Shown here: positions 1-5,527 of the stretch, in pieces
How the letters are laid out: each line of letters opens with the position of its first letter
Numbering within the stretch: the stretch's first letter is position 1
Source: Gemmatimonadota bacterium
GTDB taxonomy: Bacteria > Gemmatimonadota > Gemmatimonadetes > Gemmatimonadales > GWC2-71-9
DNA: 6,628 bases
Assembly (NCBI GenBank): GCA_003220975.1
Contig: QHTX01000191.1
Location: forward strand, 1-6,628
Reading direction: 5' to 3'
Position numbers and translations under genes: made by a program
The notes under the pieces: model-generated
The model's input: the letters and a program-made list of their open reading frames with translations, nothing else
Told to the model about the DNA's origin: nothing
The model's database searches: none

Positions 1-23
1 TGGCCCTGTATCGCTCGCTCGCC

Positions 24-29
24 TAGATT
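24..29 (+). promoter_or_regulatory. Possible -10 element, TAGATT
   Basis: TAGATT lies 8 nt before the ATG of the glycosyltransferase gene and matches TATAAT at four of six positions. If real, the transcript would be leaderless or nearly so, consistent with the lack of a good Shine-Dalgarno site (only CAGGG directly before the start). Too little upstream sequence is present to look for a -35 box. This is a weak call. Confidence 0.2.
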
Positions 30-37
30 GCAGGGCT

Positions 38-1579
38 ATGATCTACGTGTGCGTTCCGGTGCATAACGAGGCCCGCACGGCGGGGCTGGTGCTCTGGAAA
101 GTGCGCCAGGTGTTCACCGCCTTCCCGCGAGAGTACCAGCTGCTGGTGCTGGACGACGCGTCGACGGACGACACGGGCGAAGTGCTGGCGTCCTACGCCA
201 AGGTGCTGCCCATGACCGTCGTGACGCACCGGGAGCGCCGGGGCTATGCCGCGAGCCTCGAGGAGCTGCTCCGCCTCGCCCTGCAGCGCACCGACCGGCC
301 CAAGCGTGACTGCGCGATCACCCTGCACGCCGACTTCTTGCATTCGCCCGAGGCCATGGATGAGATGGTGAAGCACCTCGAGTCCGGGGCCGACCTCGTC
401 GTCGCGGAGCTGGTGGAGCAGCGCGGCTCGGCTTCGCGGACGCTGCGCTTCGCACGCCGCTGGACGCCGCGCCTGCTGCCGCTGCCGGGCCTCAAGGACA
501 CCGTGTCGGGGTTCGTCGCCGTGCGGCTCATGGTGCTGCGGCAGGCGCTGCGCCGCGACGACGCGCCCCTGTTGCGGACCAACGGCTGGTGCGCCAACGC
601 GGAGTTGCTCGCCCGGCTCGCGCCACACGCGCGCCGCACCGACCCCGTGCCGGCGGCGGCGCGCTACGACCTCACCCAGCGCCCCTCCCGGGTGAAGCCG
701 TGGCACCAACTGCTCGATGCCTGGCGCGCCCGCCCGATCATCCGCGCGGCCCGCCTGACGTCCACCGCGCTGCTGCTCGCCGTCACCCCCGCCCTGACGG
801 GCGGGGCTATCCTGGGCGCCCAATCGGACACCGCCAACGCGGACACGGCGCGCGCCCGCGTCGACGTGCTGGCCCCGATCGGGGCGCTGGTGGCGGCCCC
901 AGCCGCAGTGCCGTTCCCCGTGGGCGAGCGGCTGGTGTATGGGGCGCGCTACGGGCCGTTCAGCGTCGGCACCGCCACGATGCAGGTCGCCGGGATCGAC
1001 ACGATCCGCGGCGTCGAAACGGTCCACTTCGTGTTCCTGATCGACGGCGGCGCGCTCTGGTATCACATCCACCAGGATCTCGAGTCGTGGGTCGGCCGCG
1101 CCGACTTCCACTCACGCCGGTTCGTGAACCAGACCGAGGAGAAGGGTAAGGCCTGGGAGCGGAAATTCGACATCTACCCCGATTCCGGGTTCTACCGCGA
1201 AGCCGGTCGCGACAGCACGTTCCCCACGGTCGCCGATCCGCTGGACGACGCCGCGTTTCTCTACTGGATCCGTACCGTGCCGCTCGAGAAGGGAAAGCGC
1301 TATGAGTACCATCGTTACTTCCGCCCCGAGCGCAATCCGGTGATCGTCGAAGTGCTCGGTCGCGAGCGCGTGGGCGCGGCCGGGCGAAAGTGGAACGCGA
1401 TCGTGGTGCGCCCCCGCATCCCCAACGGCGGCGGCATCTTTGCCGAAAAGGCCGACGCGCGCATGTGGCTCTCCGACGACAGTACCCGGGTCATGATCGC
1501 GTTGCAGTCGAATTTCTCGTTCGGCACGGTGCAGCTCAAGCTCAAGGAGTACGTCGACCCTCGTCCGGGGCATCCATGA
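38..1579 (+). CDS. Family-2 glycosyltransferase fused to a DUF3108 domain
   Basis: 513 residues. The N-terminal half (about 1-235) reads as a GT-A family-2 glycosyltransferase of the dolichol-phosphate-mannose-synthase type: CVPVHNEARTAG at 5-16, the nucleotide-binding LVLDDASTDDT at 36-46, a metal-site region LHADF at 96-100 where the usual DxD is reduced to His-Ala-Asp, and DTVSGF at 154-159. An arginine-rich stretch (230-239) precedes a hydrophobic segment (about 240-260) ending Gly-Ala-Gln. The C-terminal half (about 291-507) resembles DUF3108, a predicted periplasmic beta-rich domain: VGERLVYGARYGPFSVGTA at 295-313 and FSFGTVQLKLKEY at 493-505. I infer a cytoplasmic transferase with an exported C-terminal domain. 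The frame is open upstream to the window edge, but the ATG sits directly before the first Rossmann strand, so it is the likely start. The acceptor is unknown. The hydrophobic segment could instead be the signal peptide of a separately started protein. Confidence 0.85.
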   Translation: MIYVCVPVHNEARTAGLVLWKVRQVFTAFPREYQLLVLDDASTDDTGEVLASYAKVLPMTVVTHRERRGYAASLEELLRLALQRTDRPKRDCAITLHADFLHSPEAMDEMVKHLESGADLVVAELVEQRGSASRTLRFARRWTPRLLPLPGLKDTVSGFVAVRLMVLRQALRRDDAPLLRTNGWCANAELLARLAPHARRTDPVPAAARYDLTQRPSRVKPWHQLLDAWRARPIIRAARLTSTALLLAVTPALTGGAILGAQSDTANADTARARVDVLAPIGALVAAPAAVPFPVGERLVYGARYGPFSVGTATMQVAGIDTIRGVETVHFVFLIDGGALWYHIHQDLESWVGRADFHSRRFVNQTEEKGKAWERKFDIYPDSGFYREAGRDSTFPTVADPLDDAAFLYWIRTVPLEKGKRYEYHRYFRPERNPVIVEVLGRERVGAAGRKWNAIVVRPRIPNGGGIFAEKADARMWLSDDSTRVMIALQSNFSFGTVQLKLKEYVDPRPGHP

Positions 1580-2538
1580 CCGACTATCGCGAGGCGGACT
1601 TCTCGCGGTTGCGAACCGTCCCCATCGCGCAGCGCCCCAACAAAGTCGATCCGTCGCTCCTCGCCCACCCGCCCCGCCCCGATGGCGACCCGAGCTTCGC
1701 CGCCTTCTGGGACTCGCTCCCCGACATCCTCGCCGCGCGAGACCTGCGCTACGTCGCGGCGCGGCTCGCGCACGCGGCGGGACGCCGGGCCGTCGTGCTG
1801 ATGCTCGGGGGCCACGTCGTGAAGGTCGGGCTGGGACCGCTGCTCCGCGAGCTGATGCACCGTGGCGTGGTCACGCATCTCGCGTTGAACGGCAGCGCCG
1901 CGATCCACGACTTCGAGCTGGCGGCCTACGGCGGCACGAGTGAGGACGTAGCCGCGGGGCTCACCGACGGCACGTTCGGGATGGCGGAGGAGACGGGGCG
2001 CGAGATGAACACGGCCATCGCGGCCGGCGCGACGGCGGGGCGCGGCATGGGCGAGGCCCTGATGGAGTACCTGCAGCGGCGCGGCAAGCTCGCGGCCCCG
2101 GAGGTCTCCGTGCTCGTCGCAGCCACCGAGCGGGGGATCCCCGTGACAGTGCACGCCACCGTGGGCGCCGACATCATCCACCAGCATCCTGCCGCTGACG
2201 GCGCGGCGCTCGGCGCGACGAGCCATCGCGACTTCAAGCGCCTCGCGGCCTCGCTGCCGGCGCTCGACGACGGCGGCGTCGTCCTGAATCTGGGGAGCGC
2301 CGTCGTGATGCCCGAGGTGTTCCTCAAGGCGCTCACGGTGGCGCGCAACCTCAACGGGGGAAAACCGACGGGCTTCACGGCGTGTGATTGCGACATGCTG
2401 CGGCACTACCGGCCCCGCGTCAACGTCGTGGAGCGCCCGACCCTCGCCGGCGGACGCGGCATCCAGCTCACCGGCCACCACGAGATCCTGATCCCGCTCC
2501 TCTGCTGGGCGGTGATCCGCCAGCTCGATGCGCGGTAG
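1576..2538 (+). CDS. Deoxyhypusine-synthase-like protein (DHS family, bacterial branch)
   Basis: 320 residues. By eye it follows the deoxyhypusine synthase fold: a Rossmann segment VVLMLGGHVVKVG at 73-85, then GSAAIHDFELA at 106-116 and GGTSEDV at 119-125 (the counterpart of GGVEEDL in eukaryotic DHS), a second strand-helix unit with IPV at 188-190 and GADIIHQ at 197-203, NLGSAVVMPEVF at 238-249, and a C-terminal helix around IPLLCWAVI at 306-314. DHS enzymes use NAD and spermidine to modify a lysine of eIF5A, and some relatives make homospermidine. The lysine of the SWGK motif and the HH after GGGVVK have no obvious counterparts here, so the reaction is unknown. The start is set by an ATGA overlap with the upstream stop, with GGGG 5 nt before it. 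A longer reading of the frame would run into the upstream gene. Family assignment is fairly firm; function is not. Confidence 0.85.
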   Translation: MTDYREADFSRLRTVPIAQRPNKVDPSLLAHPPRPDGDPSFAAFWDSLPDILAARDLRYVAARLAHAAGRRAVVLMLGGHVVKVGLGPLLRELMHRGVVTHLALNGSAAIHDFELAAYGGTSEDVAAGLTDGTFGMAEETGREMNTAIAAGATAGRGMGEALMEYLQRRGKLAAPEVSVLVAATERGIPVTVHATVGADIIHQHPAADGAALGATSHRDFKRLAASLPALDDGGVVLNLGSAVVMPEVFLKALTVARNLNGGKPTGFTACDCDMLRHYRPRVNVVERPTLAGGRGIQLTGHHEILIPLLCWAVIRQLDAR

Positions 2539-3010
2539 CGCTCGAGGTGCGCTCGGCCTTCCGCTCCCCCTTCCCCTCCTCCTTGCCGCCCTCGTCGTCG
2601 CCGCCTGCGTCAGGCGCACCCAGCACCTCGCGCCGGCGGCCGGCGTGGCGGCGCTCGGCACACCCGAGCTGATCCAGGAGATCGTGCGCGAAGCCCTCGT
2701 CCTCGACGCGGCCGGGGACCGCGCGGCCGACACGCTGTACGCGCCCGAGGCGCTCGTCGTGGCCAACGCGCGGACGCGGTTCGCCGCCCCCCGCTTCGCG
2801 GGCGTCGGCTACGGCGGCCGAGTCACCGTCGCGGCGTCGTCGGTGACCCTGGAAGGCCGATTTGCCTGGATTCTCGCGGACTACCGGTGGATCGGTTCGC
2901 AGCGCAGCCAGGTGGAAGCCGGCCGCGCTACCTTCATATGCGAGCAGCAGCCGCGGGGGTGGAAGATCATCCACGCCCACTCCAGCCAGCTGCTGCCGTG
3001 GGACCGCTAG
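2528..3010 (+). CDS. Small NTF2-like (SnoaL/DUF4440-type) lipoprotein
   Basis: 160 residues. The first 26 form a lipoprotein signal: Arg2 and Arg6, a hydrophobic stretch 9-25, and the lipobox VAAC with Cys27 as the predicted lipidation site. The rest fits an NTF2-like alpha+beta fold: a helix with ELIQEIVREALVLDAAGD at 47-64, DTLYAPEALVV at 68-78 in the place where these proteins describe an altered small molecule, and the closing strands GRATFICEQQPRGWKIIHAH at 132-151, typical of DUF4440/SnoaL-3 members. No catalytic set is evident, so it may bind a small ligand or serve structurally in the periplasm. The ATG lies inside the 3' end of the DHS-like gene (11-nt overlap), with no clear Shine-Dalgarno site, so translation is probably coupled. 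The family call is moderately sure; the lipoprotein call is stronger. Confidence 0.8.
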   Translation: MRGSARGALGLPLPLPLLLAALVVAACVRRTQHLAPAAGVAALGTPELIQEIVREALVLDAAGDRAADTLYAPEALVVANARTRFAAPRFAGVGYGGRVTVAASSVTLEGRFAWILADYRWIGSQRSQVEAGRATFICEQQPRGWKIIHAHSSQLLPWDR

Positions 3011-3231
3011 CCCTGGGCGTCGGCCGGGCGGCCCTTGATCATGTCGCGGATCTTGTCCGCGGTGCTCGGGCTCACGAGCCGCAGCACGAAGTACAGGACG
3101 AAGCCGATGGCGGCGAGCTTCAGGATCCACAGGGCGAGCCCGAAGAGGCCGCCGAGGATGCCGAAGAGAATGTTGAGCGCGACGAACGCCAGCGCGGCAA
3201 AGATCGCGAAACCGAGAATGCTCCTAAACAT
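3007..3231 (-). CDS. Small two-helix membrane protein, 74 residues
   Basis: Unrecognised. Residues 4-24 and about 30-51 are hydrophobic and would form two membrane helices separated by a glycine-rich turn (Gly24, Gly27, Gly28, Gly31). The short C-terminal tail (52-74), containing DKIRDMIKGRPADAQG at 59-74, is charged. A GGAGGG Shine-Dalgarno site 8 nt upstream supports both the start and the reality of the gene. The product's hydrophobic pattern is hard to explain as chance in a GC-rich antisense frame. It converges on the lipoprotein gene and diverges from the glycine oxidase gene, so it is a single-gene unit. No motif suggests a function. A helper or stress-related membrane peptide is possible but unsupported. 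Confidence 0.75.
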   Translation of the reverse strand: MFRSILGFAIFAALAFVALNILFGILGGLFGLALWILKLAAIGFVLYFVLRLVSPSTADKIRDMIKGRPADAQG

Positions 3232-3239
3232 GGGCGCTT

Positions 3240-3245
3240 CCCTCC
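3240..3245 (-). promoter_or_regulatory. Ribosome binding site GGAGGG
   Basis: Read on the - strand, GGAGGG stands 8 nt before the ATG at 3231. It is the best Shine-Dalgarno match in the window and fixes the start of the small membrane protein. Confidence 0.7.
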
Positions 3246-3250
3246 GTGGT

Positions 3251-3265
3251 GCCCGACGGTCGGGC
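3251..3265. repeat. 15-bp palindrome GCCCGAC-G-GTCGGGC
   Basis: A perfect inverted repeat with 7-bp arms around one central base, in the 78-nt spacer between two divergent genes. It lies 5 nt upstream of the GGAGGG site of the small membrane protein and 44 nt upstream of the glycine oxidase ATG. It could be an operator for a dimeric repressor acting on either gene, or a chance result of high GC. No promoter boxes could be assigned nearby with confidence. Confidence 0.5.
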
Positions 3266-3293
3266 CCTACGGCGCAATCTAGCAGCGGGTTTC

Positions 3294-3300
3294 AGGGGGG
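3294..3300 (+). promoter_or_regulatory. Ribosome binding site AGGGGGG
   Basis: A purine run 9 nt before the ATG at 3310. It supports that start for the glycine oxidase, which also places the FAD-binding glycine motif at the usual distance from the N-terminus. Confidence 0.5.
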
Positions 3301-3309
3301 CGCCAGCGC

Positions 3310-4410
3310 ATGACCGCCGTCGACGTCGCGATCGTCGGCGGGGGCGCGGTCGGCGCCGCCTGCGCCCGCGCCGCCGCCCTGCGCGGGCTCGAGGTCGCGA
3401 TCTTCGAGCCGGGGCCGGACCCCGCGGCGGCGTCCCCGGCGTCGGCCGGGATGCTGGCGGCCCAGATCGAGCCCTTGGACGACGTCCTGATCGGCTTGTC
3501 GGTCCGCGGGCGCGACTTGTACGAGCCGCTCGCGCCAGCGCTCCAGGAGACCACGGGGATCGATATCGGTTTCTGGCGCGCCGGGATCGCCTCCGTCGCC
3601 TTCGACGACCAGACCGCGGACCGGCTCAAGGAGGACGTCGCGCGCCAGCGCCAGGCCGGGCTGCGCTGCGACTGGTTGGACGGCGGCGAAGTGCGGGAGC
3701 GCTGGCCCGGGGCCGCGCCCGAATGCCTCGGCGCCCTGTTCGCGCCCGAGGACGGTGCCGTGGACCCGCAAGCGGTAGCCCGGGCCTGCCTGGCCGACGC
3801 GCGTCGCCTCGGCGCCGCGTTCCAACCCGAGAAAATCGAGCGCCTCCAGATCGCCAATGGGCGCACCACCGGCGTGATCTCGCCGCGCGGCGTCACCGCA
3901 GCCGAGCACGTCGTGATCGCCGCCGGTGTCTGGTCGCCGCAGATCGCGAGCCTGCCGCGCCCGCTCGCCGTCGAGCCGCTGCGCGGGCAAATGGCGGCGA
4001 CCGCGTGGCCCGACGGCACGCCGCCCGCCATCCTGTATCACGAGCAGGGCTACGTGCTCGCTCGCGGTGTCGACGCGGTGCTCGGCTCCACCATGGAGCG
4101 GGCCGGATTCAGCGCCGCCGTGACCAATGAGGGGCTGGCGCAGATCTTCCGGGGAGCCGTCAGGCTGCTGCCGGCGTTAGTGAGGCAGGCGGTCGCGCGG
4201 ACCTGGGCCGGCCTGCGGCCGGTCACACCGGATGGGCGTCCCATCCTCGGGCGCGATCCCGAACTCGCGGGCCTGTGGTATGCGACGGGGCACGGTCGTA
4301 ACGGCATCCTGCTCGCAGCCCTCACGGGCGAGATCATCGCAGACCTTCTGACGACCGGTGAAACGAATGTGGACATCGCGCCGTTGGGCGCGGACCGTTT
4401 CAACCCCTAA
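3310..4410 (+). CDS. thiO: Glycine oxidase ThiO (FAD-dependent amine oxidase)
   Basis: 366 residues, the normal length for ThiO. The enzyme oxidises glycine to iminoglycine, the nitrogen-carbon donor for the thiazole ring of thiamine, and can act on other small amines. An N-terminal Rossmann FAD site is seen (VAIVGGGAVGAACARAA at 6-22, with Glu33 placed to hold the adenosine ribose), then SAGMLAAQ at 45-52, PLRGQM at 223-228, GLRPVTPDGRPILG at 301-314 and ATGHGRNGILLA at 325-336. Arg303 and Arg330 line up by eye with the substrate-carboxylate arginines known in Bacillus ThiO, and Tyr248 and Met262 with its pocket residues. No thiS, thiG or thiE is present in the window, so the thiamine role rests on family resemblance. 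A related D-amino-acid oxidase or dehydrogenase is the alternative. Nothing looks truncated. Confidence 0.9.
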   Translation: MTAVDVAIVGGGAVGAACARAAALRGLEVAIFEPGPDPAAASPASAGMLAAQIEPLDDVLIGLSVRGRDLYEPLAPALQETTGIDIGFWRAGIASVAFDDQTADRLKEDVARQRQAGLRCDWLDGGEVRERWPGAAPECLGALFAPEDGAVDPQAVARACLADARRLGAAFQPEKIERLQIANGRTTGVISPRGVTAAEHVVIAAGVWSPQIASLPRPLAVEPLRGQMAATAWPDGTPPAILYHEQGYVLARGVDAVLGSTMERAGFSAAVTNEGLAQIFRGAVRLLPALVRQAVARTWAGLRPVTPDGRPILGRDPELAGLWYATGHGRNGILLAALTGEIIADLLTTGETNVDIAPLGADRFNP

Positions 4411-4420
4411 ACCGTTTCAA
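4394..4420 (+). repeat. 10-bp direct repeat ACCGTTTCAA, two copies 17 nt apart
   Basis: Copies at 4394-4403 and 4411-4420 flank the thiO stop codon (4408-4410). The first lies in the final codons; the second begins right after the stop and runs into the inverted repeat that follows. It may be a scar of a short duplication or of element insertion at the gene end, or coincidence. Confidence 0.4.
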
Positions 4421-4454
4421 GCCGCAAGGCGCAAGACTTGCGGCGTGCGGCTTG
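4418..4454. repeat. 37-nt two-tier inverted repeat after thiO
   Basis: Outer arms CAAGCCGCA (4418-4426) and TGCGGCTTG (4446-4454) are perfect complements of 9 bp. After a 3-by-3 internal mismatch, inner arms CGCAAG (4430-4435) and CTTGCG (4437-4442) pair around a single A; in RNA this would close as five pairs over a GAC loop. There is no following T run, so it is not a classic intrinsic terminator. The CTTGCGGCTTGCG-like wording resembles dispersed palindromic (REP-like) elements. It could protect the thiO mRNA end, reduce read-through, or lower expression of the next gene, whose start is 13 nt downstream. Confidence 0.65.
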
Positions 4455-4467
4455 CGACTGGTGGCTG

Positions 4468-5478
4468 ATGTATAGGACCTGCGCCTTCTGCAACGGCAAG
4501 CTCGACGGCGACGGCGGGCCCTCGGGACTCGGGGTGGGACGTCGTCTCGCGTTCGACGAGTGGAAGGGCCGGCTGTGGGTGATCTGCCCGAAGTGCTCGC
4601 GCTGGAACCTCGCGCCGCTGGACGACCGCCTCGAGCGGATCGACGCGCTGGCGCGTGCCGCACGCGATGGTCGCGTGGCGGCGGCGAGCGAACAGGTCGC
4701 GCTGATCCGGTGGCAGAGGTACGACCTGGTGCGCGTCGGCAAGCCGCCGCGCCTCGAGTTCGCCACCTGGCGGTACGGCGAGCGGCTGCGCGCGCGTCGC
4801 CGGGAGCAGCTGAAATTCGTCGTCCCCGTGACCGTCGCGGCGGTGGGGCTCGCTGTCGCGGTGAACGTCGCCGCCGGCGGCTCCGTCGGAGTGTTCGTAT
4901 GGAACGTGCCGAACGTGGCGCGGGCGATGTACCGCGGCATGGTCGGGCGGCGGCGGATCGGCCTGGTCGAGCCCCCGATCTGCGAACGCTGCGGCACCGT
5001 GCTCCAGCTTCGCGCCCGGCACGTGGCGTACGCGCGCGTCGTCCGTCAGACGCAAGCCGACCTCGCCCTGCTCCTCTCTTGCCCGACCTGCCGTTCGGAA
5101 GGTGCGTTGCTTATCGGGCCCGACGCGCAGGCCGCCCTGCGCCAGGGCCTCACCTATCTGGCGCTCGCCCGGCGCGACCACCAGCGGGCCGAGGACGCGG
5201 CCCGGCTCGTGGAAGGCGCCGGCGGACCGGGTCAGTTGATTCAGGACGTGGCCCGGCGCGAGCTGACGCTGCGCAGCCTCGGACCGGAGCGGCGCCTCGC
5301 GCTCGAGATGGCCGTGGACGAGCAGGCCGAAGTCGCCGAGCTGGAACGACAGTGGCGGGAAGCCGAGGAGATCGCCGAGATCGCCGACGGGATGCTCTCC
5401 ACCGAGTCGGAACTGGATGCCGAGCTCCGCCGTTTGAAGGAGCGGAAGGCCGGCGCGGGCGATCAACCGTCTAGTTGA
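4468..5478 (+). CDS. Uncharacterised membrane-anchored protein with four CxxC zinc knuckles
   Basis: 336 residues from the ATG at 4468, function not recognised. Four CxxC pairs occur: Cys5/Cys8, Cys40/Cys43, Cys172/Cys175 and Cys205/Cys208. These are best read as two zinc ribbons, one near the N-terminus and one after residue 170. Between them lies a basic stretch (105-116) and one hydrophobic segment (about 116-136), a likely membrane helix or buried hairpin. The C-terminal third (about 213-326) is charged and helical, with QAALRQGLTYLALARRDHQRA-like spacing around 221-241 suggesting a TPR-like hairpin, and a probable coiled coil at 272-326. A TTG start ten codons earlier would fall inside the inverted repeat and add residues without family-like character, so ATG is preferred. 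Two knuckles on opposite sides of a membrane helix would be odd, so the hydrophobic segment may not span the membrane. Zinc binding is inferred. Confidence 0.8.
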   Translation: MYRTCAFCNGKLDGDGGPSGLGVGRRLAFDEWKGRLWVICPKCSRWNLAPLDDRLERIDALARAARDGRVAAASEQVALIRWQRYDLVRVGKPPRLEFATWRYGERLRARRREQLKFVVPVTVAAVGLAVAVNVAAGGSVGVFVWNVPNVARAMYRGMVGRRRIGLVEPPICERCGTVLQLRARHVAYARVVRQTQADLALLLSCPTCRSEGALLIGPDAQAALRQGLTYLALARRDHQRAEDAARLVEGAGGPGQLIQDVARRELTLRSLGPERRLALEMAVDEQAEVAELERQWREAEEIAEIADGMLSTESELDAELRRLKERKAGAGDQPSS

Positions 5479-5487
5479 ATTTCGGCC

Positions 5488-5516
5488 TTTTCCACCTCTC
5501 CCGGCGCCGCTATCTT
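5488..5516 (+). promoter_or_regulatory. Possible lipA promoter
   Basis: In the 49-nt gap before lipA, TTTTCC (5488-5493) and TATCTT (5511-5516) are separated by 17 nt. TATCTT matches TATAAT at four of six positions and TTTTCC matches TTGACA at only three. The start codon at 5528 has no Shine-Dalgarno site, and a start of transcription near 5523 would give an almost leaderless mRNA. This is suggestive only. Confidence 0.3.
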
Positions 5517-5527
5517 CTCCAAGCCTC

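Noticed and set aside
23..1111. Long open frame on the - strand opposite the glycosyltransferase gene
   Set aside because: Its product is rich in Arg, Gly, His and Gln with no domain pattern; long antisense frames are expected in GC-rich coding DNA.
1390..1575. N-terminal extension of the DHS-like protein
   Set aside because: The extension lies wholly within the DUF3108 coding region and is a frame shadow; the ATG at 1576 overlaps the stop in the usual ATGA manner.
1315..2766. 483-codon open frame on the - strand opposite the DHS-like gene
   Set aside because: Low-complexity, Arg/Ala-rich product crossing three well-supported + strand genes.
3246..4130. Open frame on the + strand overlapping the glycine oxidase gene in another frame
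   Set aside because: Arginine-rich shadow of thiO; the thiO frame carries all FAD-binding and substrate motifs.
4438..4440. TTG as start of the zinc-knuckle protein
   Set aside because: It lies in the centre of the inverted repeat and adds ten residues of repeat-encoded sequence; the ATG at 4468 starts right before the first CxxC.
4418..4454. Inverted repeat read as a rho-independent terminator
   Set aside because: No T run follows on either strand.
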